Below are positions 1-6,109 of a stretch of 6,109 bases of DNA, piece by piece. The translations under genes and the position numbers were made by a program. Below the pieces are notes generated by a model that saw nothing but the letters and a program-made list of their open reading frames with translations, was not told the origin of the DNA and did no database searches. Every line of letters starts with the position of its first letter. Position 1 is the stretch's first letter. This DNA is from Gemmatimonadota bacterium (GTDB lineage Bacteria > Gemmatimonadota > Gemmatimonadetes > Gemmatimonadales > GWC2-71-9), in the NCBI GenBank assembly GCA_003221085.1, contig QHUD01000076.1:1-6109 (forward strand). Direction: 5' to 3'.

Positions 1-1
1 C

Positions 2-319
2 GAGGTGTTCCTGTTGACGCGCGTGAAAGAAGTCTTCGACAAGACCGGTCGCAACGACCACGCCACCATGGAGGGTCTGTCGGCCACAGCCTCCACCATC
101 ACGAGCGCCGCCCTGATCATGATTCTCGTGTTCGGCACGTTCGCCTTTACGCGCGTGCTCGCCGTCCAGCTGATCGGCTTCGGTCTCGCCGCCGCCGTCC
201 TGCTCGACGCGACGCTGATTCGCATGGTGCTCGTGCCGGCGATCATGCACATCGCGGGCAGGTGGAACTGGTGGCCGGGCGTCCGGGCGCCGCGCCTGGA
301 GGCAGGGAACAGCGACTAG
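2..319 (+). CDS. MMPL/RND-family transporter, C-terminal fragment (5' end outside window)
   Basis: The frame is open from the left edge and ends at TAG 317-319, so only the last ~105 residues are seen. The fragment starts EVFLLTRVKE, matching the cytoplasmic loop that follows the '(D)YEVFLL(S/T)R' helix of MMPL transporters. Two or three hydrophobic segments follow (about residues 32-48 and 52-80), including ITSAALIMILVFGTFAF and the family-typical DATLIRMVLVPA, then a short polar tail. Members of this family are proton-driven inner-membrane exporters of lipids, hopanoids or drugs; the substrate cannot be read from this piece. The GTG at position 5 is internal, not a start. The gene converges on the - strand DUF4031-like gene with only 7 bp between stop codons and no visible hairpin terminator. 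Family assignment is firm from the motif series; the specific role is unknown. Confidence 0.9.
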   Translation, partial: EVFLLTRVKEVFDKTGRNDHATMEGLSATASTITSAALIMILVFGTFAFTRVLAVQLIGFGLAAAVLLDATLIRMVLVPAIMHIAGRWNWWPGVRAPRLEAGNSD

Positions 320-326
320 GGGTGGT

Positions 327-554
327 TCACAGCCGCTCGAGACGCCACCCCAACACATCCCAATGCCATGCGGGCACCCTCGCGCCCGTCCTTGGGTCCT
401 TCAGCGGCTTGTATTGCAGCCACGCCGGCTCGAGTCGCAGGGTCGGGCCGAGGGCGAGCAGGCGCTCCTTATCCGAGCTGACCAGATGCACCATGGGCTC
501 GCCCCGGAGCGTGTGGCGATGAAGCCACACGCCGCCGTCGAGGGCGAAGCACAT
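327..554 (-). CDS. Small DUF4031-like protein
   Basis: This frame of about 75 codons runs from ATG 554 to TGA 327 and lies 38 nt downstream of the pilin stop, on the same strand. It reads MCFALDGG, then a Trp/His/Arg stretch, then MVHLVSSDKE, a Leu-rich helix, LRLEPAWLQY, and near the end AWHWDV followed by an Arg-rich helix. That order (short beta strand with an acidic residue, 'HLV-SD', a helix containing 'LGL..-WFQ', then 'HYDV') resembles my memory of DUF4031 proteins, whose function is not known. The match is by eye. The start is uncertain: a GAGGGG purine run abuts the ATG with no spacer. The frame stays open upstream to a GTG at 707, but that would overlap the end of the pilin gene. 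G/C-ending codons and a protein-like composition support a real gene. Confidence 0.55.
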   Translation of the reverse strand: MCFALDGGVWLHRHTLRGEPMVHLVSSDKERLLALGPTLRLEPAWLQYKPLKDPRTGARVPAWHWDVLGWRLERL

Positions 555-592
555 CCCCTCGCGGCGGCGTGTGAACTCACGGTAGGGCGGGT

Positions 593-970
593 CTACTGAC
601 AGGTAATGCGTCCCTCCACGGTCGCCGGCGCCAACGGCGCCGCCGTCCCGGAGAATAAGGCGCACTGGCGGCCCGGCGCGAAGGCGGTCGTCGTCGACGC
701 GGACCACCCCGACGCTGTGGCATTCACGACCATGGTCACGCCCGTCGATGGATTGAAATTGTTCATGAGGGCGAGGTTGGTCGTGTACTTCGCGCTATCA
801 TAAAAGAAGGCTTCCTCCGCCGTCGCGAGGTTCCGAAGATCGGACTTCATCGCGCCGACGTAAGCCTTCTCCTTCGTGTTGGAGAACTTCGGGATGGCGA
901 TGGTCGCCAGCAACCCGATGATCACCACCACGATGAGCAGTTCGATCAGGGTGAAGCCGTTTCGAGACAT
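593..970 (-). CDS. Type IV pilin-like protein (prepilin, class III N-methylation motif)
   Basis: A 125-residue prepilin. Residues 1-5 (MSRNG) form a short leader; cleavage by prepilin peptidase is expected after Gly5, followed by N-methylation of Phe6. FTLIELLIVVVIIGLLATIAIP is the classic pilin helix, with the conserved Glu at mature position 5 and Pro at mature position 22. The soluble part has a Lys-rich amphipathic helix (NTKEKAYVGAMKSDLRNLAT), a Tyr/Thr-rich middle, and two cysteines, Cys103 and Cys124, enclosing 20 residues like the disulfide D-region of type IVa pilins. ATG 970 is chosen because it lies directly before the leader and has a good Shine-Dalgarno; the frame stays open for 41 more codons upstream without pilin character. 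It could be a major pilin or a pseudopilin of a secretion system. No assembly genes (ATPase, platform, peptidase) are in view. Its codons look somewhat richer in A/T than those of neighbouring genes. Confidence 0.93.
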   Translation of the reverse strand: MSRNGFTLIELLIVVVIIGLLATIAIPKFSNTKEKAYVGAMKSDLRNLATAEEAFFYDSAKYTTNLALMNNFNPSTGVTMVVNATASGWSASTTTAFAPGRQCALFSGTAAPLAPATVEGRITCQ

Positions 971-979
971 CGCTGCTGA

Positions 980-985
980 CCCTCC
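980..985 (-). promoter_or_regulatory. Shine-Dalgarno of the pilin gene
   Basis: GGAGGG on the - strand, 9 nt before ATG 970. It decides the pilin start against the longer upstream frame. Confidence 0.8.
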
Positions 986-1033
986 GGGCGCTAACGGGCG
1001 CCGGGCCCGTAAGTCCCTGGCTCGGTGCCACAT

Positions 1034-1062
1034 ATAGTTAGCGTCGGGCCCCATTCCTGCAA
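1034..1062 (-). promoter_or_regulatory. Probable sigma-70-type promoter of the pilin gene
   Basis: On the - strand, TTGCAG (1062-1057) and AACTAT (1039-1034) are separated by exactly 17 nt, in the gap between the polA stop (1072) and the pilin start (970). This AT-rich patch stands out in GC-rich surroundings. Transcription would begin near 1027 and give a leader of roughly 57 nt. The leader contains a small inverted repeat (994-999 with 1005-1010) ahead of the Shine-Dalgarno. The promoter would make pilin expression independent of polA. Confidence 0.5.
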
Positions 1063-1071
1063 GAGCCATGC

Positions 1072-3906
1072 TTACCCCTTCGCATCGACCCAATTCATTC
1101 CCATGCCGACACTTACGACCAATGGGACGCGCAACTCGGCGGCTCGCTCCATATGGCGTTTTACCACGTCCGTCGCGGCTTCCTCCTCGCTGTGTGGCAC
1201 CTCAAGTACAAGCTCGTCATGAACTTGCAAGACCATGCGAGACGCAAGTCCCTGCTCTTTCAGCGCGCCGGCGATGCGGATCATGGCGATCTTGATCAAG
1301 TCCGCCGCCGAGCCCTGCAGCGGGGAGTTGGTGGCGGTCCGCTCACCGAATGCGCGGATGTTGTAGTTGCGGTCCTTGAGCTCGGGTATGTAGCGCCGTC
1401 TTCCGAACAGTGTCTCGACATAGCCCTTCTCCCGCGCTTCGGCAACGGTGCGATCGAGCCAGGCCCGGACACCGGCGAAGCGGGTGAAGTACTGCTCGAT
1501 GAATCGCTTCGCGTCATCCTGGGGGATGCCGAGCTGGCGGGACAGTGCGAACGCCCCCTGCCCGTAGATCGTGGCGAAGTTGATCGTCTTCGCGCGGGCT
1601 CGCATTTCCGGCGTAACCTGGTCCTGCGCTACGTCGAAGATGATCGCCGCCGTCTGGCGGTGAATGTCCCCGCCCTGCTCGAACACTGCGACGAACGCCG
1701 GGTCCCCCGAGAGATGGGCGAGCAGGCGCAGCTCGATCTGGGAGTAGTCGGCCGTCAAGAGCATCCCGCCCGGCGGAGCCACGAAGGCGCGGCGAATGGC
1801 TTCGCCGCGCGGGGTGCGCACGGGGATGTTCTGGAGGTTCGGATCGGAGGACGACAGGCGTCCCGTGGCCGCCCCAGTCTGATTGAAGCTGGTGTGGATG
1901 CGCCCGGTCACAGGGTTGATGAAGCCCGGCAACGCGTCCACGTAGGTGGACTTGAGCTTGGACAGCTCGCGGTACTCGATCAGCAACCGGGGCACCTCGT
2001 GTCCCATCGCGGCGAGCTGCTCCAGCACCTCGTAGTCGGTCGAGGGACCCGTCTTGGTCTTCTTGAGGATCGGAAGCTGGTGCTTCTCGAACAGCACGTG
2101 GCGGAGCTGCAGGGTCGAGTTGATGTTGAACTCAGTACCCGCGGCCTGATAGATCGCGCGCTCGAGCCCGGTCAGCTCACCGGCAAAGGTGCGTGAGATC
2201 TCGGCCAGCCGGGTCAGGTCGATCGACACCCCGCGCGATTCCATGTCCACGAGCACAGGCATGAGGGGCAGCTCGATCGTCTCGAGCAGGCGAACCAGGT
2301 GATGGTCTTCGAGCTCCGGGCCGAACGCGTCGTGCAAGCGCAGCACGATCTCGCTGTCCGCCGCGCAATAACTGGCCGCGTCCGCCAGGGGCACCGCGGC
2401 GAAGGGACGCTCCGCCTTCCCCCGACCCACGAGGTCTGCGTACGTCCGCACCGCCAGGGACAGACGCTCGCGCGCCAGCTCGTCGAGGGCATGCGAGCGG
2501 CGCCCGGGATCGAGCACGAAGCTCGCGAGCATCGAGTCGTACGACACGCCGCCGAGCTCCACTCCCGCTCGACGCAACACCAGCCAGTCGTACTTGATGT
2601 TGTGCCCCGCCTTGAGCACTCGCGGATCGGCGAGCAGCTCTCGTAACGGCGCCAGCGCCTCACTCGTGAGCGGCGGGAGGTTCTGCGGCGGCGTGCCGCC
2701 GGCGAGCTCGCCGTCGGGCGCCACGTGCCCGAAGGGCAGGTACCACGACCGCCCGGGCGCCACCGCGAGCGACATGCCGACGAGCTCGGCGCGCATTGGA
2801 TCGAGCGACGTGGTCTCCGTGTCGAGCGCGAGCAGCGGGGCCCGGCGCCACTCCGCCACCGCGGCTGCGAGCTTGGCGGGGTCGTCGACGATGACGGGCT
2901 CGGACCGTGCTGCCGTGAGGGTCGTGAGTGCCGGGGGCCCCGCGACGGCGGGTGCCCGCTGGGCTGCCGGAGCGGGGCTGCCGGCACCCACGACGTCCAG
3001 CGACGAGAGCTTCGGGATCAGCGACCGGAACTCGAGCTCGGTGAACAGCTCGGTGAGGCGCGCGACATCGGGCGGACGGACCCGCAGCGGGTCGAGCTCG
3101 AGTGGCAACGGCACGTCGCGCCGGATGGTCACGAGCTCCCGCGACAGCCGCGCCAGATCGGCGTACTGCTGCACCGCCTCCCGTGCGCGCTTGCCGGAGA
3201 TCCGGTCCGCGTTCGCCAGGATCCCGTCGAGGTCGCCGAAGGTCTTGAGCAGCTCGAGCGCCGTCTTCTCCCCCACGCCTTTCACCCCCGGAACGTTGTC
3301 CGAGCTGTCGCCTACCAGCGCCAGGTAATCCACCACCCGTTCCGGGGGCACGCCCAGGCGCTCGCTCGCGTTGGCTTGATCCACCCAGTGTTCTTCGACG
3401 GCCGCCGGGCCGCCGCGACCCGGGTTCAGGAGCGCGATGCCGGGGCCGATCAGCTGGTAGAAGTCTTTGTCGCCCGAAACGATCACCACCTGCAGTCCCC
3501 GCGCCGCACTGGCCAGCGTGCCGATCACATCGTCCGCTTCGTACCCTTCCACGCCGACCAGGGGTACGCGGAACGCCTCCAGGATCTGCTCGATCCGCTC
3601 GACCGACCGGTCGAACTCCTGTTGCAGCTCGTCCGTGAGCTTCTGGCGCGTCGCCTTGTATTGGGGGTAGGTCTGATGACGGAAGGACTCGCCCACGTCG
3701 TGCACCCAGGCGAGATAGTCGGGACGCCTCCGCTCGAGCAGCCGCAGCAGGAAGTTCGTGACCCCCCAAGCCGCCGAGGTGTTTTCGCCGCGGCGGGTGG
3801 TGAGGGGGCGGGCGATCATCGCGAAGAAAGCGCGGTAGATGAGCGCATATCCGTCGACGAGATAGAGCGCAGCGGTGGGGCTGGAACCAGGCATGTTGCG
3901 AAGCAT
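1072..3906 (-). CDS. polA: DNA polymerase I
   Basis: A 944-residue, full-length Pol I (the E. coli enzyme has 928). It fills gaps after Okazaki primer removal and in excision repair. The N-terminal 5'-3' nuclease (about residues 10-305) keeps its acidic residues: LVDGYALIYRAFFA, VHDVGESFR, GYEADDVIGT, VSGDKDF and LVGDSSDNVPGVKGVG. The 3'-5' exonuclease (about 350-545) has intact motifs: LDTET (Exo I), HNIKYD (Exo II) and YCAAD (Exo III), so proofreading is expected, unlike Taq. The polymerase domain has motif A (TADYSQIELR), the O-helix RAKTINFATIYG with the Lys, Phe and Tyr equivalent to E. coli K758, F762 and Y766, and motif C (LQVHDELVLEV). ATG 3906 is chosen; ATG 3894 is also possible. 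A TTG at 3951 lies inside the csp terminator T-run and is rejected. No strong Shine-Dalgarno or promoter is seen. Confidence 0.98.
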   Translation of the reverse strand: MLRNMPGSSPTAALYLVDGYALIYRAFFAMIARPLTTRRGENTSAAWGVTNFLLRLLERRRPDYLAWVHDVGESFRHQTYPQYKATRQKLTDELQQEFDRSVERIEQILEAFRVPLVGVEGYEADDVIGTLASAARGLQVVIVSGDKDFYQLIGPGIALLNPGRGGPAAVEEHWVDQANASERLGVPPERVVDYLALVGDSSDNVPGVKGVGEKTALELLKTFGDLDGILANADRISGKRAREAVQQYADLARLSRELVTIRRDVPLPLELDPLRVRPPDVARLTELFTELEFRSLIPKLSSLDVVGAGSPAPAAQRAPAVAGPPALTTLTAARSEPVIVDDPAKLAAAVAEWRRAPLLALDTETTSLDPMRAELVGMSLAVAPGRSWYLPFGHVAPDGELAGGTPPQNLPPLTSEALAPLRELLADPRVLKAGHNIKYDWLVLRRAGVELGGVSYDSMLASFVLDPGRRSHALDELARERLSLAVRTYADLVGRGKAERPFAAVPLADAASYCAADSEIVLRLHDAFGPELEDHHLVRLLETIELPLMPVLVDMESRGVSIDLTRLAEISRTFAGELTGLERAIYQAAGTEFNINSTLQLRHVLFEKHQLPILKKTKTGPSTDYEVLEQLAAMGHEVPRLLIEYRELSKLKSTYVDALPGFINPVTGRIHTSFNQTGAATGRLSSSDPNLQNIPVRTPRGEAIRRAFVAPPGGMLLTADYSQIELRLLAHLSGDPAFVAVFEQGGDIHRQTAAIIFDVAQDQVTPEMRARAKTINFATIYGQGAFALSRQLGIPQDDAKRFIEQYFTRFAGVRAWLDRTVAEAREKGYVETLFGRRRYIPELKDRNYNIRAFGERTATNSPLQGSAADLIKIAMIRIAGALKEQGLASRMVLQVHDELVLEVPHSEEEAATDVVKRHMERAAELRVPLVVSVGMGMNWVDAKG

Positions 3907-3915
3907 AACGCCGCC

Positions 3916-3946
3916 GGGGAGGGGGTGAGGGAGGATGGGGGAGGGG
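3916..3946 (+). other. Putative G-quadruplex motif before polA
   Basis: The + strand has five G-tracts of 3 to 5 (3916-3919, 3921-3925, 3929-3931, 3937-3941, 3943-3946) with loops of 1 to 5 nt. This satisfies the usual G3+N1-7 rule. It lies on the template strand of polA, just upstream of its start; the matching RNA would be a C/U-rich leader. The motif is seen directly; folding is inferred. Confidence 0.6.
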
Positions 3947-3949
3947 AAC

Positions 3950-3979
3950 AAAAAACCCCGCCCGAATGCGCGGGCGGGG
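3950..3979 (-). terminator. Intrinsic terminator of the cold-shock gene
   Basis: On the - strand a perfect 9-bp GC-only stem (CCCCGCCCG at 3979-3971 with CGGGCGGGG at 3964-3956) closes a 6-nt loop and is followed at once by six T (3955-3950). It starts 23 nt after the csp stop. It should insulate csp from polA, or set the level of read-through into polA. Confidence 0.93.
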
Positions 3980-4002
3980 GACGCCGAATGGCGCGAGTCC
4001 GG

Positions 4003-4203
4003 TTAACCGCGAACGACGTTCGCGGCGTGCAGCCCTTTCTCGCCAGCCTTCACTTCGAACTCCACGACCTGACCCTCGGCGAGGGTCTTGAACCCGTCCA
4101 TCTGGATGGCCGAGAAGTGTACGAACACGTCCTCGCCGCCCTCCTGTTCAATGAAGCCATAGCCCTTGGCATCATTGAACCACTTCACTTTTCCCTTAGC
4201 CAT
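4003..4203 (-). CDS. Cold-shock protein, CspA family
   Basis: A 66-residue single cold-shock domain, an RNA/ssDNA-binding beta barrel that melts RNA secondary structure and acts as an antiterminator or translation aid in the cytoplasm. It begins MAKGKVKWFNDAKGYGFI. RNP1 is KGYGFI (residues 13-18) and RNP2 is VFVHF (26-30). Trp8, Phe17, Phe27, His29 and Phe30, all expected nucleic-acid-stacking residues, are present. The end (EKGLHAANVV) matches the family's usual 'G.-A.NV' strand. ATG 4203 is fixed by a strong Shine-Dalgarno and by the family length; the frame stays open further upstream, but that extension has no cold-shock character. The gene has its own promoter and terminator, so it is probably a monocistronic unit. 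I cannot tell from the sequence whether it is cold-induced or constitutive. Confidence 0.97.
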   Translation of the reverse strand: MAKGKVKWFNDAKGYGFIEQEGGEDVFVHFSAIQMDGFKTLAEGQVVEFEVKAGEKGLHAANVVRG

Positions 4204-4211
4204 TCGGTCTG

Positions 4212-4217
4212 CCTCCT
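4212..4217 (-). promoter_or_regulatory. Strong Shine-Dalgarno of the csp gene
   Basis: AGGAGG on the - strand, 8 nt before ATG 4203. It is the best ribosome-binding site in the window and fits a highly expressed small protein. Confidence 0.9.
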
Positions 4218-4232
4218 GCAGAGTCACACATG

Positions 4233-4247
4233 GGGCGCAAAGCACCC
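4233..4247 (-). other. Hairpin in the csp leader
   Basis: On the - strand GGGTGC (4247-4242) pairs with GCGCCC (4238-4233) across a TTT loop: six pairs, one of them G-U. The stem lies 15 nt upstream of the Shine-Dalgarno. The same GGGTGC could instead pair with an identical upstream GCGCCC (4269-4264) if transcription starts far enough upstream. Confidence 0.4.
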
Positions 4248-4270
4248 GGCCCGGCACCGTGTCGGGCGCG

Positions 4271-4302
4271 ATAGAAATGACACGCGGCGGAAAGGTTGTC
4301 AA
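4271..4302 (-). promoter_or_regulatory. Probable csp promoter (perfect -35 box, weak -10)
   Basis: A consensus TTGACA (4302-4297) lies in the gap between the transglycosylase stop and csp. The -10 is less clear: ATTTCT (4278-4273) gives an 18-nt spacer, and TTCTAT (4276-4271) gives 20 nt. Either choice starts transcription near 4265 and leaves a leader of about 60 nt before ATG 4203. Confidence 0.5.
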
Positions 4303-4347
4303 GAAACCCCGGCGCCACCCCGACCGGCACTCATAAATGAAGCTCAA

Positions 4348-6109
4348 TCAATTGGTTGGCGTCACGTACAGGGCGCGGTACAACTCGCGATTCCGCAACA
4401 CCGCGCGTACGTAGCCGCGCGTCTCCTGATAAGGAATGAGCTCGATGAATTCATCCGGATCGTCGGCGCCGGGCCGCTCGAGCCAGCGTTTCACCGGCGC
4501 GCTGCCCGCGTTGTAGGCCGCCGCCGCCGCGTCCACCCGCCCTCCGAAGCGCTGCAACAGCTCCTGCAGGTGCGCGGCGCCGAGGTGCAGGTTCAAGTCC
4601 GGAACGGTGATCCACTCGGGATAGAAGGTCACGTCGAGCCCACGCGCCGTGAGGGCCGCCGTGCCCGGGAGGAGTTGCGCCAGGCCCCGCGCGCCGGCGG
4701 GCGAGAGCGCCTGCGCGTCGAACACGCTTTCCTGGCGCACGATGGCGACCAGCAGCAGCGGATCGACGCCGAACTCGGCGGCCTCGGCCTCGACCGCGCG
4801 GCGGTTCGGCCACGGGAAGATGACGCGGAGCACGCGCGAGTCGTTCGGCGACTTGAGCGCCGCGTGCCAGCCGAGACGCACGGCGGCGGGGCCGAATCCA
4901 CGGGCCGCGAGTCCGTCGCCCCATGCGAGCAGGGCGTCGATGTCCTGCTGCGCCGCGCGAGCCAGGACGGCGCGCACCTCCGCCTGCGCCGCCGTGTCGA
5001 GCCCGGCGAGGAGGAGCGTGTCGAGGCGGCCTAGCCACGCCGCGACGGCGGGCGAAGCAGCCGGCAACGGAGCGGCGGCAATGCGGAGCGGCGGCAGGTC
5101 CACCTCGCGGCGCGCGCGCAGCCCGTAATAGCCGATCGAGTCCTCCCGCACCAGCGTTAGCCAGATGGCGCGTGCCTTCGCCGTGTCGCCACCCATGCGC
5201 GTGAGCCTGCCGAGCCAGAAGCGCGCGGTCGTGCGTTGGGGACCCGCGGCCGTCACTTCCGCCTGCAGCAGGGTAGCGGCGCTGTCGCGCAGGCTGTCGC
5301 GCAATGCCTGCGCAGCGAGTCGGAATCGCGCGAGCGTCCCCCTGATCCGCGAGCATGTCTCCGAGCATGTAGAGCGCGGTCGGCGCGGCGGTATCAGCGG
5401 GAAAAGCCTGCGCGAACCCCGACAGCGCTTCCCGCGCGCCCGCGTCTCCCAGGCGGACGAGCACGCGCGCGCGGCGGTAGATGGCGAGCGGGCCCAGCGC
5501 GGGATCGGCGGCCGCTGACCGGTAGACGCGCTCGGCATCGCGCAATCGACCGGCGGTGGCGAACAGCTCGCCGGCGAGCACCAGCGTCGCGGCGCTCGAG
5601 TCACCCTGCCGGAGCGCGCGCTCGACCTCGACTCGCGCGTCCGCGGCACCCCCGTGTCCCTTCATGGCGCGGGCCAGCGCCACGCGCTCAGGCGGGGTTC
5701 GGGGTCCGAGCGCCTCCAGGGCCACGCCCACGGCCGCGGCGGCGTCGTCCGTTTCCGGCGTCCGTGCCATCAGACCGTACAGCGCGTCGCGCGCCCGGCT
5801 CGAGTCCCCGCGCGCGAGCGCGAGCCGGGCGAGATCGAGGGATCGGCCCGCCTGGGCGAATGCTTCCAGGGCAGCCGCCGAGTCGCCGGCGGCGAGCAGC
5901 GCCTGCGCCCGGGCGGCGCCCGCCTCGCGGGCTGCAGGTGCCGGCAGGTCGGCGAGCAGGCGGAATGCCACCGTGGTGTCCCGGCTGACGCGCGCCTGCC
6001 GGAGTCGCAGCCACGCGTCGATCGCCGGCAGGCCGGCCGCCCGCGCCGCCGCATACGCGGCCGCTGCGGAATCCCGCGCGCCCGCCGCTTCCCACGCCAG
6101 TCCCTCGCG
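4348..6109 (-). CDS. Soluble lytic murein transglycosylase (SLT domain), 5'-partial, with an apparent frameshift
   Basis: The gene enters from the right edge; about 586 residues are visible if one frameshift is repaired. The upstream part (6109 to ~5342) is an Ala/Leu/Arg-rich array of TPR-like helices, as in Slt-type superhelical domains. The downstream part (~5337 to TGA 4348) ends in an SLT domain: FGVDPLLLVAIVRQES with the catalytic Glu (codon 4731-4729, about visible residue 460), GLAQLLPGTA, LNLHLGAAHLQEL, AAYNAG, then IPYQETRGYV. Such enzymes cleave the MurNAc-GlcNAc bond with 1,6-anhydro product formation in the periplasm. The two halves are in different frames; dropping one G from the GGGGG at 5342-5338 joins ADQ to GTLARFRLAAQ without a gap. 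Signal peptide and promoter are outside the window. The SLT call is strong; whether the break is real or an assembly error is open. Confidence 0.9.

Noticed and set aside
971..1093. 41-codon N-terminal extension of the pilin frame
   Set aside because: Prepilin leaders of this class are short; the extension overlaps the promoter and Shine-Dalgarno and has no pilin character.
1153..2196. A 347-codon open frame on the + strand opposite the polymerase domain of polA
   Set aside because: It has no recognisable domain and lies entirely antisense to conserved Pol I motifs; a codon-bias shadow.
2660..3769. A 369-codon - strand frame overlapping polA
   Set aside because: It is an Arg/Gly-rich out-of-frame reading of the 5'-3' nuclease region; the polA frame there carries all catalytic residues.
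3907..3951. 15-codon N-terminal extension of polA from a TTG
   Set aside because: The TTG lies in the T-run of the csp terminator and the codons are a Pro-rich reading of the C-tract.
4204..4347. 48-codon extension of the cold-shock frame upstream of ATG 4203
   Set aside because: It covers the promoter and leader and has no similarity to cold-shock proteins; AGGAGG sits correctly before 4203.
4360..4371. A GTCACGTACAG stretch resembling the E. coli cspA cold box
   Set aside because: It is on the + strand inside the transglycosylase coding end, upstream of the csp promoter, so it is not in the csp leader.
2725..5034. A 769-codon open frame on the + strand, antisense to polA, csp and the transglycosylase
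   Set aside because: It runs opposite three well-supported genes, is rich in Arg/Glu/His/Gly without domain motifs, and is the expected mirror of G/C-ending codons in GC-rich DNA.
5236..5988. A 250-codon + strand frame very rich in Arg and Pro
   Set aside because: It is antisense to the transglycosylase helical repeats and compositionally like a GC-rich shadow frame.

Overview
This is a GC-rich bacterial window with G/C-ending codons throughout. It looks chromosomal and mostly housekeeping. The gene mix (a Pol I with all proofreading motifs, a single cold-shock protein, a short type IVa-like pilin with a C-terminal disulfide loop, an Ala/Arg-rich lytic transglycosylase and an MMPL transporter) would suit Gemmatimonadota or a similar high-GC environmental phylum. 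That placement is an inference from style, with no marker gene behind it.

Layout: on the + strand only the last ~105 residues of an MMPL/RND-type membrane transporter are present (2-319). Everything else is on the - strand. Read in the direction of transcription, from the right edge, the order is: a 5'-truncated soluble lytic murein transglycosylase (6109-4348) that carries an apparent frameshift at a run of five G; a 66-residue cold-shock protein (4203-4003) with its own promoter, a strong Shine-Dalgarno and a textbook intrinsic terminator; DNA polymerase I (3906-1072); a type IV pilin-like protein (970-593) with its own promoter and Shine-Dalgarno; and a small DUF4031-like protein (554-327) that ends 7 bp from the transporter gene, tail to tail.

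The genes do not form an obvious pathway. The csp terminator and the promoters before csp and the pilin gene suggest that most of these are independent transcription units lying side by side. The DUF4031-like gene may ride on the pilin transcript.

I see no mobile element, CRISPR array, tRNA or rRNA, and no convincing new multi-gene system. No stretch longer than about 150 bases lacks a gene. The items most worth a second look are the frameshift in the transglycosylase, a G-quadruplex motif squeezed between the csp terminator and the polA start, competing hairpins in the csp leader, and the small DUF4031-like gene.
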